Notes: a model not told the origin generated them from the sequence alone. A stretch of DNA of 64,000 bases from Nitrospira sp. (GCA_036984305.1 BQWY01000001.1:3121501-3185500); one strand, 5' to 3'; numbered from the stretch's first letter, positions 17,618-27,509 are shown. Program-made: numbers and translations.

Positions 17618-18964
17618 TCAAAGGGCTTCGCGATTTTCGAGGTTGTCAAATTTCGCGTAGCGATCGTGGAAAAATAATTGTACCTCGCCAACGGGGCCAT
17701 TGCGATGCTTCCGGATGAGGATTTCGGCAATGCCCTTTTTCTCCGTATCGGGCTCATACATTTCCTCACGATAGATGAACATCACCACGTCCGCATCCTG
17801 TTCGATGGCACCTGACTCTCGAAGGTCGGCCAAAATGGGGATCGGCGGCTTGCGCGCCTCCACGGCACGACTCAGCTGCGATAACGCGATAACCGGGACG
17901 TTCAGTTCTTTGGCCAATCCCTTCAAAGAACGCGAAATATCGGAGATCTCTTGTTGACGCGACTCGGCGTCACTCCGTCCTTGCACGAGCTGAAGATAGT
18001 CCACCACCACCAGATCGAGGCCGCGCTCCGCCTTGAGACGCCGGGCTTTCGCGCGCATCTGCTGTACGGTCATGGCCCCGGAGTCGTCGATGAAAATCGG
18101 TGCCTGCTCGAGACGGCCGGCGGCCTCGGCCAGTCGCCACCAATCCTCCTTCCCCAAGCGGCCGATTCGTAGGCCGTGGGAGTCGACTCGAGCCTCGGAA
18201 CTCAACATACGAAGGACCAATTGGGGCTTGGACATTTCCAAGCTAAATACACCGACGACCGCGTTATGGTGAATGGCCGCATATTGAGCCATCCCAAGTG
18301 CGAGGCTGGTCTTCCCCATGCTCGGTCGCCCCGCGACCACGACGAGGTCGGAGGGTTGGAGCCCGGCCAGCATGCGATCCAGTTCATAGTATCCCGTCGG
18401 TACCCCGGTCACCTGCTCTTTACGTTTCGACAGACGATCAACCAGATCGAGGCTTTCTTTGATCACCTCTTTGAGCGGGACGAACGAGCGGCCGAGTTTC
18501 CCTTCCGCCAGACGGAACACCGCCCGTTCCGCCGAATCCAGAAGATCGTCGACCGGGGTTTCGCCTCCATAGCCCCGCTCAATGATCTCCGTCGAAGCCG
18601 CAATCAGGCCGCGCAACAACGACTTGTCTCGAACGATTTTCGAGTGATAGCGGACGTTGGCGGCACTGGGAATGGCCTGGACCAACTCGGCCAAGTAGGG
18701 CACCCCTCCGACGGCCTCCAGCTCACCTTTTGCACGCAATCGTTCGGCCAACGTAATCGTGTCGATTTCCTCGTTCACCTCCGACAAATCGAGCATCGCC
18801 GCGAAAATCTTTCGGTGCGCCGTGCGGTAGAAATCCTCATCGATCAGAATTTCCACAGCTTTGTTGAGCGCGTCCTTGTCGAGTAGGATCGCCCCGAGCA
18901 CGGATTGCTCTGCCTCGAGATTCTGCGGAGGTAATTTGGGATTGAGCACGTCTGTCGGACTCAT
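17618..18964 (-). CDS. dnaB: replicative DNA helicase
   Basis: Hexameric helicase that unwinds DNA at the replication fork. The 448-residue length is typical. The N-terminal DnaG-interaction domain begins LPPQNLEAEQSVLGAILLD; the RecA-like C-terminal domain shows Walker A AGRPSMGKTSLALG (residue ~205), Walker B LVVVDYLQLVQG and motif LSQLSRAVEAR, and the ending LRESGAIEQDADVVMFIYRE with RKHRNGPVGEVQLFF is diagnostic for DnaB. No intein interrupts the usual insertion sites. It lies in a minus-strand run behind hisZ (15 bp gap). Confidence 0.96.
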   Translation of the reverse strand: MSPTDVLNPKLPPQNLEAEQSVLGAILLDKDALNKAVEILIDEDFYRTAHRKIFAAMLDLSEVNEEIDTITLAERLRAKGELEAVGGVPYLAELVQAIPSAANVRYHSKIVRDKSLLRGLIAASTEIIERGYGGETPVDDLLDSAERAVFRLAEGKLGRSFVPLKEVIKESLDLVDRLSKRKEQVTGVPTGYYELDRMLAGLQPSDLVVVAGRPSMGKTSLALGMAQYAAIHHNAVVGVFSLEMSKPQLVLRMLSSEARVDSHGLRIGRLGKEDWWRLAEAAGRLEQAPIFIDDSGAMTVQQMRAKARRLKAERGLDLVVVDYLQLVQGRSDAESRQQEISDISRSLKGLAKELNVPVIALSQLSRAVEARKPPIPILADLRESGAIEQDADVVMFIYREEMYEPDTEKKGIAEILIRKHRNGPVGEVQLFFHDRYAKFDNLENREAL

Positions 18965-18979
18965 AGGCTATCCTGATGG

Positions 18980-20386
18980 TCAGCGATCTTGGCCTCTGGC
19001 CTTGAGCGCATCGGGCACTGTCTCCCGGCGGAATACCTCGGCGCCCTGTGCTCGGAGCGCCGCCACGCTCGGCGCGCGAAGCTTGCGGGCACGAACCACA
19101 TCGTGGACGACGAGGACCTCGTCATTTTTGATACCCGTGATGCCTAGGCACACCACCGCACGTGCGCGCACCCGTCCGGCTTCCGCCAATACTGAACGCA
19201 GGGCCGTTGTGCCTTGGATAGGCACCGTCCCGGGTACGACGCGCATCCCAACCAGCCTCAGTTGACGGGCCAATGTCATGGCGGCCCCCATGAGGTCCGA
19301 GGTCGTCGCCAGCAAATACTCGGGCCCATTCCTCGTTCGGACTGTGTCGACCGCTTCGACCACCCGGAAGAGCCGATCGACATCGAAAGCAAATCCGGTT
19401 GAAGGTAGGTCACGGCCAAATTGTCCGATCAATCGATCATACCGTCCGCCCCCTCCGATCTCGTATCCCACCCCGTCGGCGAACACGTCGAAGACGATCC
19501 CGTCGTAATATTCGAACCCGCGCAATTCACCGAGATCCAAGAGAATGTGTTCTCCGTGGCCGGTGAACTGGAGGATCCGATAGACGGCTGCCAGCCGATC
19601 GAGGGCCGCGCGCACGCCTCGGTCTCGTCCCGCTAGGGCACGGCCACGCGCGAGTACCTCTTCCCCCCCATAGAGTGCCGGGGCCTCCAGGATAGCCCGC
19701 ACATGCGGACGACAGAGTCGGCGCCCAGAGACGATGGATTCCAACTCAGGGACGTTGCGGCGGGCCGCAGCCTGTTCCGCCTGCTTCTGTTCGGACGATG
19801 ATAGTCCAGAGCCCCGAAGAAGGGCCTGTAGAAACCCGACATGCCCTAACGAGATACGGAACGCCTTGACCCCAAGACGAAGCAGACAATCCACCATGAG
19901 TGAGATGATTTCCGCATCACCTGCCGGCCCGGCAAGCCCGGCGAGTTCGGCCCCAATTTGGAGTTGTTCCCGATCCCGGCCCACATGTTCGGGTTCGTAG
20001 CGATATACCGAGGTGCGATAGGCCAACCGTAGAGGCACGCTATCACCCAGCATCCCCATGGCAATGGTCCGTGCAATCTGCGCGGTCGCGTCCGGACGCA
20101 GCACCAATGTGCGGCCCGTGGTCCGGTCGGTCAACTGGTATCCCTTTTCGATGATTTGCGTATGAAGCCCGGGCGTCAGTACGTCGAGATACTCAAAGGT
20201 GGGTAAAATGATTTCTCGATACCCCCAGGAGCTCAGCAGCTCGAGCACGATGCGCTCAAGCTCGCGCACCCGGCTTGCGGCGTCCGGTAGAATGGTCGTG
20301 ATGCCGACCGGCAAGAGCGCTCGATCGGTCGGAACCGCAGGAAGAGACGAGGAGGCGGGCCGAGACCTGCGTCGAGACACAGACAT
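18980..20386 (-). CDS. hisZ: ATP phosphoribosyltransferase regulatory subunit HisZ
   Basis: A 468-residue class II histidyl-tRNA-synthetase-like protein. HisZ lacks aminoacylation activity and forms the regulatory part of the short-form HisG enzyme, first step of histidine synthesis. Seen here: opening LLPVGITTILPDAASRVREL, motif 1 EIILPTFEYLDVL, motif 2 TSVYRYEPEHVGRDREQLQ (histidyl synthetases have RRERPQ here), and IGGGGRYDRLIGQFGRDLPS near the end of the catalytic fold. A ~110-residue C-terminal domain resembling the anticodon-binding fold remains (EYLLATTSDLMGAAMTLARQ onward), making the protein longer than many HisZ. The ATG at 20386, 21 bp after the serA stop, is chosen; the open frame upstream runs into serA. 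HisG is not in the window. Confidence 0.83.
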   Translation of the reverse strand: MSVSRRRSRPASSSLPAVPTDRALLPVGITTILPDAASRVRELERIVLELLSSWGYREIILPTFEYLDVLTPGLHTQIIEKGYQLTDRTTGRTLVLRPDATAQIARTIAMGMLGDSVPLRLAYRTSVYRYEPEHVGRDREQLQIGAELAGLAGPAGDAEIISLMVDCLLRLGVKAFRISLGHVGFLQALLRGSGLSSSEQKQAEQAAARRNVPELESIVSGRRLCRPHVRAILEAPALYGGEEVLARGRALAGRDRGVRAALDRLAAVYRILQFTGHGEHILLDLGELRGFEYYDGIVFDVFADGVGYEIGGGGRYDRLIGQFGRDLPSTGFAFDVDRLFRVVEAVDTVRTRNGPEYLLATTSDLMGAAMTLARQLRLVGMRVVPGTVPIQGTTALRSVLAEAGRVRARAVVCLGITGIKNDEVLVVHDVVRARKLRAPSVAALRAQGAEVFRRETVPDALKARGQDR

Positions 20387-20406
20387 GACCTGAACCCGGC
20401 CTCCGG

Positions 20407-22008
20407 TCACAGCCCGAATGAAAGGTCGGCCACTTTCACCGAGAGGATATTCTGGGCAGCCTTGATGCGCTCGACGACCGACGACGGAATGGGCGCATCC
20501 AATCCGATGATCAGCAAAGCATTCCCGCCACGTTCCTCGCGCGAGCACTGCATCCGGGCAATATTGATCTGGTCTTGCCCTAACGCCGAGGTCACGGCAC
20601 CGATGACACCGGGGCGATCGACGTTGAGAATGAGGAGCATATGCCCCTCCGGGAGTACTTCGACCTGAAACCGATCAATCTCGATGATCCGGGGCTCCTT
20701 CTTATGAAAGACCGTCCCCGCTACCTGATGGACTTTCTTCCCGGATTCAACCCGCACGCGAATCACGCTCGTAAAGTCCCCGGCGTCGCTGCTCTTGACC
20801 TCTTTGACTTCTATCCCACGCTCCTTCGCGAGGATGGGGGCGTTCACGTAGTTGACGTCGTTTCCAAGAATCGGCCGCAAGAGCCCACGCAGCACGGCGA
20901 TCGTCAACGGCGCGACGCTCAATCCCGCCACTTCCCCGTTGTACTCCACGGTGACGCGCTCGACTCCCCCTTCGTAGAGTTGTGCCTGGAGTAAACCGAC
21001 CTTTTCGGCCAGCGTGAGATACGGCTGCAACCGCGGCAACAACTCGGGCGGTACCGCCGGAATATTGACCGCGCCTCGCGCCACGCCTTTGCTGAAATAA
21101 TCGACGATCTGTTCGGCGATACTCACGGCCACATTTTCCTGTGCTTCCGTCGTCGACGCGCCGATGTGTGGAGAACAGATAAAGTTATCGAGCGCCAAGA
21201 GCGGATTGTCCGCTTTCACCGGCTCTTCCTCAAACACGTCGAACGCCGCGGCGGCGACGCGTTTTGTCTTGAGCGCCTCACAGAGATCCGCCTCATTCAC
21301 GATGCCGCCTCGAGCACAATTCACGATCATGACGGCCGGCTTCATTGCTGCGATCGCCTTCGCGTTGATCAGCGATTTGGTTTCCGGAGTCAACGGCGTG
21401 TGGACCGACATGATGTCGGCCCGTTTGAACAACTCGTCCAACTCCACCATTTCGACGCCCATCTTCTCCGCCCGCTCGGGCGCCAAATACGGATCGTAAG
21501 CGATGACATTCATTGAAAAGCCCTGGGCGAGTTTCGTGAGGTAGCCGCCGATTTGACCGACACCGACGATCCCCAACGTCTTGTTATAGAGTTCCACCCC
21601 CATGAACTTTTCTTTTTCCCACTTACCGCTCTTCGTCGAAGCTGTCGCCTGCGGAATGCGACGCGTCATCGCACAGATCATGGACATGGTATGTTCGGCC
21701 GTCGTGACCGTATTACCGCCTGGCGTGTTCATCACCACGATGCCCCGGCGGGTCGCGGCCTGACTGTCGACGTTATCGAGTCCGGACCCTGCCCGGCCGA
21801 TGACCTTCAAACGCTCGGCGGCAGCGATCACCTCGACCGTCACCTTTGTGCCCGAGCGCACGATCAGGCCGTCGACGTCACGCACTTCTTTCAAGAGTTC
21901 ATCCTTGGGAAGCTTCGTCTTCACGACGCACTGATGCCCGGCCTTCTCGAGGATTTCGATGCCCTGTTTCGACAAGCTATCGCTGATCAGGAACTTGAGG
22001 GGTGCCAT
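20407..22008 (-). CDS. serA: D-3-phosphoglycerate dehydrogenase
   Basis: Oxidises 3-phosphoglycerate to 3-phosphohydroxypyruvate with NAD, the first step of serine synthesis. At 533 residues it is the long form: substrate and NAD domains (GRAGSGLDNVD; Rossmann GVGQIGGYLTKLA; catalytic Arg in NCARGGIVNE, Glu in EEEPVKAD, His in CSPHIGASTTEAQENV), an intervening allosteric-substrate-binding domain (residues ~320-450) and a C-terminal ACT domain (LLILNVDRPGVIGAVTSALG) for serine feedback. It lies 28 bp behind the class V aminotransferase gene in the same direction, which would use its product. Confidence 0.95.
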   Translation of the reverse strand: MAPLKFLISDSLSKQGIEILEKAGHQCVVKTKLPKDELLKEVRDVDGLIVRSGTKVTVEVIAAAERLKVIGRAGSGLDNVDSQAATRRGIVVMNTPGGNTVTTAEHTMSMICAMTRRIPQATASTKSGKWEKEKFMGVELYNKTLGIVGVGQIGGYLTKLAQGFSMNVIAYDPYLAPERAEKMGVEMVELDELFKRADIMSVHTPLTPETKSLINAKAIAAMKPAVMIVNCARGGIVNEADLCEALKTKRVAAAAFDVFEEEPVKADNPLLALDNFICSPHIGASTTEAQENVAVSIAEQIVDYFSKGVARGAVNIPAVPPELLPRLQPYLTLAEKVGLLQAQLYEGGVERVTVEYNGEVAGLSVAPLTIAVLRGLLRPILGNDVNYVNAPILAKERGIEVKEVKSSDAGDFTSVIRVRVESGKKVHQVAGTVFHKKEPRIIEIDRFQVEVLPEGHMLLILNVDRPGVIGAVTSALGQDQINIARMQCSREERGGNALLIIGLDAPIPSSVVERIKAAQNILSVKVADLSFGL

Positions 22009-22036
22009 AATTGTCGGTCATGCCTTTGGTTGGTCG

Positions 22037-23182
22037 TTATGCCTTGGCCATCAGCAGTTCTTGAGCCTTGGCCACGCCGCTACCCAATTTGACCGGTCCA
22101 CCGAGACCTTTGATGACCATCTCGGTCGCCGCCAAGGCCGTGATGACGTCAAAGCGGTCGGCATAGCCCATATGTGACAGCCGGAAAACTTTTCCTTTCA
22201 AATGATCCTGTCCGCCGGCGGCCGTGATCCCATACTGCACCCGTAGATTCTTGTAGATAGCCTGGCCATCCACGCCCTCCGGCGCCGAAATAGTCGTGAG
22301 TGCGTCGCTCGGCGATTCCTTTGGAAACAAGGTAAGGCCCGCCGCCTTCGCGCCTTCGCGCATGGCCGTCGCGAGCATCGCGTGTCGAGCAAACACATTG
22401 GTGAGGCCTTCCGCCTTCAACATCCGGAACACCTCTTGAAGCCCAAAGATCATCGAAACGGCCGGGGTGTACGCCGTTTGATTTTTTTGCTGATTTTCCC
22501 GCTCCCGCTTGAAATTAAAGTAGAAGGCGCCGTTTTTCGCCTTGTCAGCCAAACGCCACGCCTTGTCGCTGACACTGACGAAGGCCAGCCCCGGAGGCAG
22601 CATGAGCGCCTTCTGGGAGCCTGTGACCACGACGTCGAGACCCCATTCATCGGTGCGCAAATCGAAGACGCCAAGTGCCGTGATGGCATCCACCACCAAG
22701 ATCGTGTCTTCGTACTGCTTGACAATCTGCGCCAGGGCTTTGCAATCGTGTGCGACCCCAGTGGAGGTCTCGCTCGCCTGGACATAGACCGCCTTGATCG
22801 CAGGATCCTTCTTCAGCGCATCCGCGACGGTGTGAGGGTCGATCGCCCGCCCCCATTCCACTTTGATTTCCTGGGCCTGGACCCCAAAAGTCTTACAGAT
22901 TTTCCCCCATCGCTCGCCGAACTTGCCACCATTGATACACAGCGCCTTGTCACCGGGAGAGAGAAAGTTAGCCACCGCGCCTTCCATCCCACCGGTTCCA
23001 GATGACGCCAGAATCAGCACATCCTGGCGGGTTTGGAACAACCACTTCAGCCCCTCTCGTACCTCGGCAAAGATCGGATCGAATTCGGGGGCCCGATGGT
23101 GAATGATTGGACGCGCCATCGCGAGGAGCACCTCCGGCGGAACAGGGGTCGGCCCCGGCGCGAGCAAATACCGTTTCAACAT
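22037..23182 (-). CDS. class V aminotransferase (serine/alanine-glyoxylate type)
   Basis: A 381-residue PLP enzyme of the alanine-glyoxylate / serine-pyruvate aminotransferase group. The Schiff-base Lys is in VVVTGSQKALMLPPGLAF; the preceding Asp block is ILVVDAITALGVFDL. The start MLKRYLLAPGPTPVPPEVL is typical, with HHRAPEFDPIFAEVREGLKW following. Being directly upstream of serA in one unit, it may act as the phosphoserine aminotransferase of this organism, since enzymes of this subfamily replace SerC in some deep-branching autotrophs; glyoxylate transamination is the alternative. No canonical serC is in the window. The choice cannot be settled from sequence alone. Confidence 0.88.
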   Translation of the reverse strand: MLKRYLLAPGPTPVPPEVLLAMARPIIHHRAPEFDPIFAEVREGLKWLFQTRQDVLILASSGTGGMEGAVANFLSPGDKALCINGGKFGERWGKICKTFGVQAQEIKVEWGRAIDPHTVADALKKDPAIKAVYVQASETSTGVAHDCKALAQIVKQYEDTILVVDAITALGVFDLRTDEWGLDVVVTGSQKALMLPPGLAFVSVSDKAWRLADKAKNGAFYFNFKRERENQQKNQTAYTPAVSMIFGLQEVFRMLKAEGLTNVFARHAMLATAMREGAKAAGLTLFPKESPSDALTTISAPEGVDGQAIYKNLRVQYGITAAGGQDHLKGKVFRLSHMGYADRFDVITALAATEMVIKGLGGPVKLGSGVAKAQELLMAKA

Positions 23183-23520
23183 GGTGTTCTTGCCTCCTCA
23201 GATCGAACGAAGGATCCAGCCTAGCGGAACGCGCACGCTATCATAGGGCTCAGAACTGAGTCAAGAAATGGGGCCACCAGCGGGTGTTTCAGAGGCGCTG
23301 CAAATGCGACCCACACCAATGGGTCATACCGGTATCGTCTGCGAACGACGCAATGCAGCACGACGCAACGGGATTCCGCTCAGCAGGGACGTCCTCACGG
23401 AGGTGCCGTGTGATCGCGCCGAATTCTTGACAACTGGAAGAGGCATGGGTAGTCTTATCGAATATGCACGTGATCCAGCCTACCAAGAGACCCGGATATG
23501 TCCCTTTGACGAGATGCTCC
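23183..23520. other. divergent intergenic region, no gene seen
   Basis: Lies between the divergent aminotransferase (minus) and MltD-like (plus) genes and must hold both promoters. A long frame at 23268-23591 on the plus strand has no recognisable protein character and overlaps the transglycosylase start; I take it as chance. An in-frame ATG at 23464 could extend the transglycosylase N-terminus but would place 19 residues before the signal peptide. Confidence 0.4.
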
Positions 23521-24927
23521 ATGCGAATAGGGCTGACAGGTATTCTCACCTGCACTCTGTTGATAGTCGGGGTCGAGGCCCACGCGGGTGAAGACTCCGT
23601 TGTCAGTCCACGCCAAGCCGACGAAAGCATTGTGACGCCAGCCGGCAAGGGCCCTCATCTCTCAACGGAGATACAAGCCCAACTGAGCCAAACTGGCCTC
23701 GAATTCAAGTTTAACCCCCCACCGGCTTCACGTAGCGAATATAAGCTGGACCTCGAAATCCCGGACGATTTCGTATCGATCCCGACCATCTCGCAGCCTG
23801 CGACGGTATCGGTTCGAGCCGAGGAGCCTACCGAGAATACTGACGCCACGGCCTCCGAGATGACCCCGGCACCATCGAATGCGGCGTCCGAGGCTCTTGC
23901 GTCTAGTCCCAAGAGCGTCGGACTCAAGGCCGTCGAACTCTATAATGTACCGATCGTCATGGACTCGAAGGTCGAGGGACATATTCGATTTTTCAATTCG
24001 ACCATTCGCGACAAGTTTGAAATGTGGCTCACGCGTCTGAGCCACTACCATCCGGCCGTCGAGCGAATTTTCACAGAGTTCGGCCTCCCGACCGACCTGG
24101 TGTATCTGTCCTTGGTGGAAAGCGGCTTTAACCCTCATGCCTATTCGCGCGCGAGGGCGACCGGCCCCTGGCAATTTATGAAGGGCACGGGCAAGCTCTA
24201 CGGCTTGCGCGTCGACAAGTATGTGGACGAGCGCCGCGACCCGATCAAATCGACCGTGGCGGCCGCACGATACCTCAGAGACTTGTATGATCTGTTCGGC
24301 TCGTGGCCATTGGCGATGGCGGCGTACAATGCCGGCGAAGGGAAAGTGATGCGGGCGTTGCGCAAAAGCCAGTCCGACAGCTTCTCCGCAATTGCCCAGA
24401 CCCGGCTCATACGGCGAGAAACCAAAGAATACGTCCCTCGTTTTATGGCGGCGACCGTGATTGCCAAGAATCCGGACCGCTATGGTTTCCAGATCGGAGA
24501 TGTAGACCCACATGAATTCGACGAAGTGATCGTCGGACGCTCCATGCACCTTCGAGCCATCGCCAGCGCGTCAGGCGTCAGTTACGACACGTTGCGCAAG
24601 CTGAATCCCGAGCTGCGACTGGAAGCGACGCCACCTGATGACACCCGCTATCACCTCAAGGTCCCTGTGGGCGCGAAAGAGAAGATCGAGAAAGCGCTGG
24701 ATCGTGTACCGACTTGGAAAGCCCCGCGGAAGCCGGCGCGCAGCCGTACCCTCAAGGCCAAATCCGGCATGAGCAGCAGCTCTCAAAAATGGTATCGCGT
24801 TCGGAGTGGCGACACGCTGATCGCGATCGCCAAGCGATTCCATCTGTCGGTCCGGGCGCTCAAGGAGCGCAACAACATCTTCTCGGCTCGACAACTTCGC
24901 GCCGGAGATCTTCTGTCTATCCGCTAG
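23521..24927 (+). CDS. MltD-like lytic transglycosylase with LysM
   Basis: A 468-residue exported murein hydrolase that cleaves the MurNAc-GlcNAc bond with 1,6-anhydro ring formation. Signal peptide residues 1-22 (MRIGLTGILTCTLLIVGVEA). After a ~130-residue linker the family 1E SLT domain spans ~residues 165-310: catalytic Glu in SLVESGFNPHAYSRARATG, then GPWQFMKGTGKLYGL, AARYLRDLYDLFGSWPLAMA and AYNAGEGKV. A degenerate LysM-like block (ASGVSYDTLRKLNPEL) and a clear C-terminal LysM (YRVRSGDTLIAIAKRFHLS) bind peptidoglycan. The ATG at 23521 is preferred because the signal peptide starts there. Likely outer-membrane or periplasmic cell-wall turnover enzyme. Confidence 0.92.
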   Translation: MRIGLTGILTCTLLIVGVEAHAGEDSVVSPRQADESIVTPAGKGPHLSTEIQAQLSQTGLEFKFNPPPASRSEYKLDLEIPDDFVSIPTISQPATVSVRAEEPTENTDATASEMTPAPSNAASEALASSPKSVGLKAVELYNVPIVMDSKVEGHIRFFNSTIRDKFEMWLTRLSHYHPAVERIFTEFGLPTDLVYLSLVESGFNPHAYSRARATGPWQFMKGTGKLYGLRVDKYVDERRDPIKSTVAAARYLRDLYDLFGSWPLAMAAYNAGEGKVMRALRKSQSDSFSAIAQTRLIRRETKEYVPRFMAATVIAKNPDRYGFQIGDVDPHEFDEVIVGRSMHLRAIASASGVSYDTLRKLNPELRLEATPPDDTRYHLKVPVGAKEKIEKALDRVPTWKAPRKPARSRTLKAKSGMSSSSQKWYRVRSGDTLIAIAKRFHLSVRALKERNNIFSARQLRAGDLLSIR

Positions 24928-25055
24928 TACTCGTCACCTCTTCGACCCTCCCCTCGACTCGAGATCGCCCGCAGGCCGATCGGCGACACATCCCATGCGG
25001 CGAATACACGCCCGACCACGCACCTAGCGCACTGGACTGGCTCACAGAGTCGTAT

Positions 25056-25841
25056 TTATTTGGCTTTTTGGGGATTGGCAGACTGAGCGGGTGTCGAGGG
25101 AGTGGGAGAGGGAGCGGGCGGGCTCTCGGCAGCCTTTTTGACTTCCATGGCCTTCATGCGCACGGTCGCTTCGCTCGCCAGAGGAGAATTGGGAAATGAT
25201 TTTCCTAGTTCTTGATAGTGAGCTATCGCCCCTTCTGGCCTTCCTTGCTGCTCTTCGATCCGCGCCAGTTCGAACAGCGCGTGATCCCGATTCATGGCGC
25301 CTGGAATTTCCGTCACTGCCGTGAACGCTTTGATGGCCGCCTCGCGATCTCCTTTAGTCAAATAGGCATATCCAAGCCGCTGCTGGACCAACCCCGTCAT
25401 CATCGGGTGTCCCGCAAAGGCAAGAAGCGCCTTTTGGTAGGCTTCGATCGCTCCGGGGATATCGTTTTGTTGCATCAAGGCGTTGCCGAGAGAATAAAAC
25501 CCCATGGACCCCGCTGGGGTCTTCGGGTATTGCTCCGTCAATTGCTTGAAGGTCGCAACGGCTCCCTTCAGATTCTGCTCAGCATCGGTTGGTTTATCGG
25601 GGGGCCGTTCGAGAAAGAGCCTGGTACCGTGATTGAACATTTCCAAGGAATTGGCCACGCGTTGATGGTCGGACCACAGCACCCCTCCCACGATGAAACC
25701 GGCCACCACCACGACCCCCGTGCCGACCATGAGCCCACGACGGTTGTCGTAGAGCGACATGAGAAGCCGGTCACCCCAGCTTCCCAGATGCGCTTCGTCC
25801 AAAGGGACGGACTTATCTGGAACGCGTATTCGATAGGACAT
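25056..25841 (-). CDS. YfgM-like membrane-anchored TPR protein
   Basis: A 261-residue protein with an N-terminal cytoplasmic tail, a single transmembrane helix (residues ~36-57, GLMVGTGVVVVAGFIVGGVLW) and a TPR-like periplasmic part (LKGAVATFKQLTEQYPKTPA; GNALMQQNDIPGAIEAYQKAL; QQRLGYAYLTKGDREAAIKA). The ending is a Pro/Ser/Lys-rich tail. Membrane anchor followed by ~200 residues of TPR matches the YfgM/Tol-Pal-associated arrangement, where E. coli YfgM works with SecYEG and periplasmic chaperones. In E. coli it is next to bamB; no bam gene is seen here, so function remains open. Confidence 0.75.
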   Translation of the reverse strand: MSYRIRVPDKSVPLDEAHLGSWGDRLLMSLYDNRRGLMVGTGVVVVAGFIVGGVLWSDHQRVANSLEMFNHGTRLFLERPPDKPTDAEQNLKGAVATFKQLTEQYPKTPAGSMGFYSLGNALMQQNDIPGAIEAYQKALLAFAGHPMMTGLVQQRLGYAYLTKGDREAAIKAFTAVTEIPGAMNRDHALFELARIEEQQGRPEGAIAHYQELGKSFPNSPLASEATVRMKAMEVKKAAESPPAPSPTPSTPAQSANPQKAK

Positions 25842-26150
25842 GGTGGCGTTGCTTGAGTAGCAGGATGGTCGGGTTGAGCAGACTCTCGAGAAGGTCCGTC
25901 AGTTTCACTCTGGCACCCCTACTGCCGAATCGGCAGGCAACTTGCCGATGCCACGGAGCGGGCACCATGGTGCGAGTTTAACGCCGCTTATAGCGAAGGA
26001 GGGCCGATGTTGTCAAACCGTTTCGCGCTGTATCGGGACACGCTCCATGCTTGCACGCCCCGCTTCATTGACACGCCCCTAAATCTTTTCTAGCCTACCG
26101 GTGACCCACAGAGAACTATACCAGAGATGCCGCGAGAGCGTTGACACCCC
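25842..26150. other. divergent intergenic region upstream of bioF
   Basis: About 310 bp between the divergent YfgM-like and bioF genes. It has a lower GC content than the genes around it and a TTGACA-like sequence at 26069 (TTGACACG) with TATACC some 45 bp on, too far for one promoter. No gene seen. Confidence 0.35.
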
Positions 26151-27329
26151 GTGACACCGATCGACATCGCTCTGCAGAGTGAACTCGCGCGACTCCAATC
26201 TGCTCACTTGTTGCGTCGGCTGCGTCGGATCGATTCCCCTTGCGGTCCCATCGTTTCAATCGGAGGCCGGGCCGTCATCCTCATGGCCTCGAACGACTAC
26301 TTGGGGCTGGCGAATGCGCCCGAACTGAAGCGCGCCGCCATCGATGCAATCGCCGCGTATGGAGTCGGGGCCGGTGCGGCCAGACTGATCTCCGGAACCC
26401 AGCCTCCGCATGAACACCTGGAATCCGCCCTCGCCCTATTCAAAGGGACCGACGCAGCCCTCTGCTTTGGATCCGGCTACCTGGCCAACATAGGGTTGCT
26501 GAGCGCACTCGTCAGATCGGGCGATCTCATCCTCGCCGATCGTCTGTGTCATGCCAGCCTATTCGAAGGATGTCGCCTCAGCCGTGCGACACTCCGCATT
26601 TACCAGCACGCCGATCTCGCGCAGCTCGAGCGGCTGCTCAAGCGCCGTGGACGCGTTCGGCGCACACTCATCGTGACGGACGGTCTCTTCAGCATGGACG
26701 GCGATCTCGCGCCGCTCAAAGAATTGGTCGACCTGGGGCAGCGCTACGATGCGCTTTTAATGGTCGATGATGCGCACGGAACGGGCGTACTGGGGCAGGA
26801 GGGGCGCGGCTCGCTGGAGGCCTGCGGCGTCGAGCGCGCCGTACCCTTTCACATGGGAACCCTTGGGAAGGCGCTTGGAAGCAGCGGTGCCTATGTGGTA
26901 GGCACGAAGGCGCTGATTCAGCTCCTCGTCAACACCGCGAGACCGTTCCTGTTTACCACGGCGCCCCCTGCGGCGCTCCCGGCTGCTGCGCTCACCGCTC
27001 TCCAACTCGTCCAGCAGGAGCCAGTACGGCGAAGCCGACTGTGGGCCAATCGCGAGCGCCTGTATACGCGGCTGTGTGGTCTTGGCTTCCACTTGACCGC
27101 CACCGTGAGCCCGATCCTACCCGTTCTGATCGGGGACGCCGACAAGGCCCTACACTTTTCAGAACGTCTCTTGGAAAGCGGGGTCTATGCACCGGCCATA
27201 CGCCCGCCAACCGTTCCGCGAGGCAGTAGTCGCATTCGGTTCACGGTCACCGCCGCTCATACGCCGGATCATCTCGACCACGTGATCGATGCCTGCGCTC
27301 GAGCGGGACGTGCTCTGCGTCTGATTTGA
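26151..27329 (+). CDS. bioF: 8-amino-7-oxononanoate synthase or related alpha-oxoamine synthase
   Basis: PLP enzyme that condenses pimeloyl-ACP/CoA with alanine in biotin synthesis. 392 residues; signature elements are ASNDYLGLANAPELKRAAID, GVGAGAARLISGTQPPHEHLE, the Asp/His pair in LLMVDDAHGTGVLGQEGRG and the PLP Lys in HMGTLGKALGSSGAYVVG. Start is GTG 26151, with only a weak RBS. KBL and serine palmitoyltransferase share the fold; the DAHGTGVLG and Ser-Gly-Ala motifs and the lack of other bio genes nearby leave some doubt, but the size and N-terminus fit BioF best. Confidence 0.85.
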   Translation: MTPIDIALQSELARLQSAHLLRRLRRIDSPCGPIVSIGGRAVILMASNDYLGLANAPELKRAAIDAIAAYGVGAGAARLISGTQPPHEHLESALALFKGTDAALCFGSGYLANIGLLSALVRSGDLILADRLCHASLFEGCRLSRATLRIYQHADLAQLERLLKRRGRVRRTLIVTDGLFSMDGDLAPLKELVDLGQRYDALLMVDDAHGTGVLGQEGRGSLEACGVERAVPFHMGTLGKALGSSGAYVVGTKALIQLLVNTARPFLFTTAPPAALPAAALTALQLVQQEPVRRSRLWANRERLYTRLCGLGFHLTATVSPILPVLIGDADKALHFSERLLESGVYAPAIRPPTVPRGSSRIRFTVTAAHTPDHLDHVIDACARAGRALRLI

Positions 27330-27509
27330 TAAGCTCCGCATACATCCTCCTCCCTCGTCTACATCTCTGTGGGATACGTCGATTTCCTTGCCTTCCAGGA
27401 CCTATATGGCATGATGATCGAGGCATCGCGATGAGACCGTTCCTACCATTCCGGCTCATAGACTGCGCTCGACTGAGTACGTCTTGATTCCCAAGGAGGG
27501 TGTGGCTTC

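Noticed and set aside
18980-20548. Longer HisZ start at 20548
   Set aside because: The added 54 residues overlap serA and lack HisZ similarity; ATG 20386 follows the serA stop by 21 bp.
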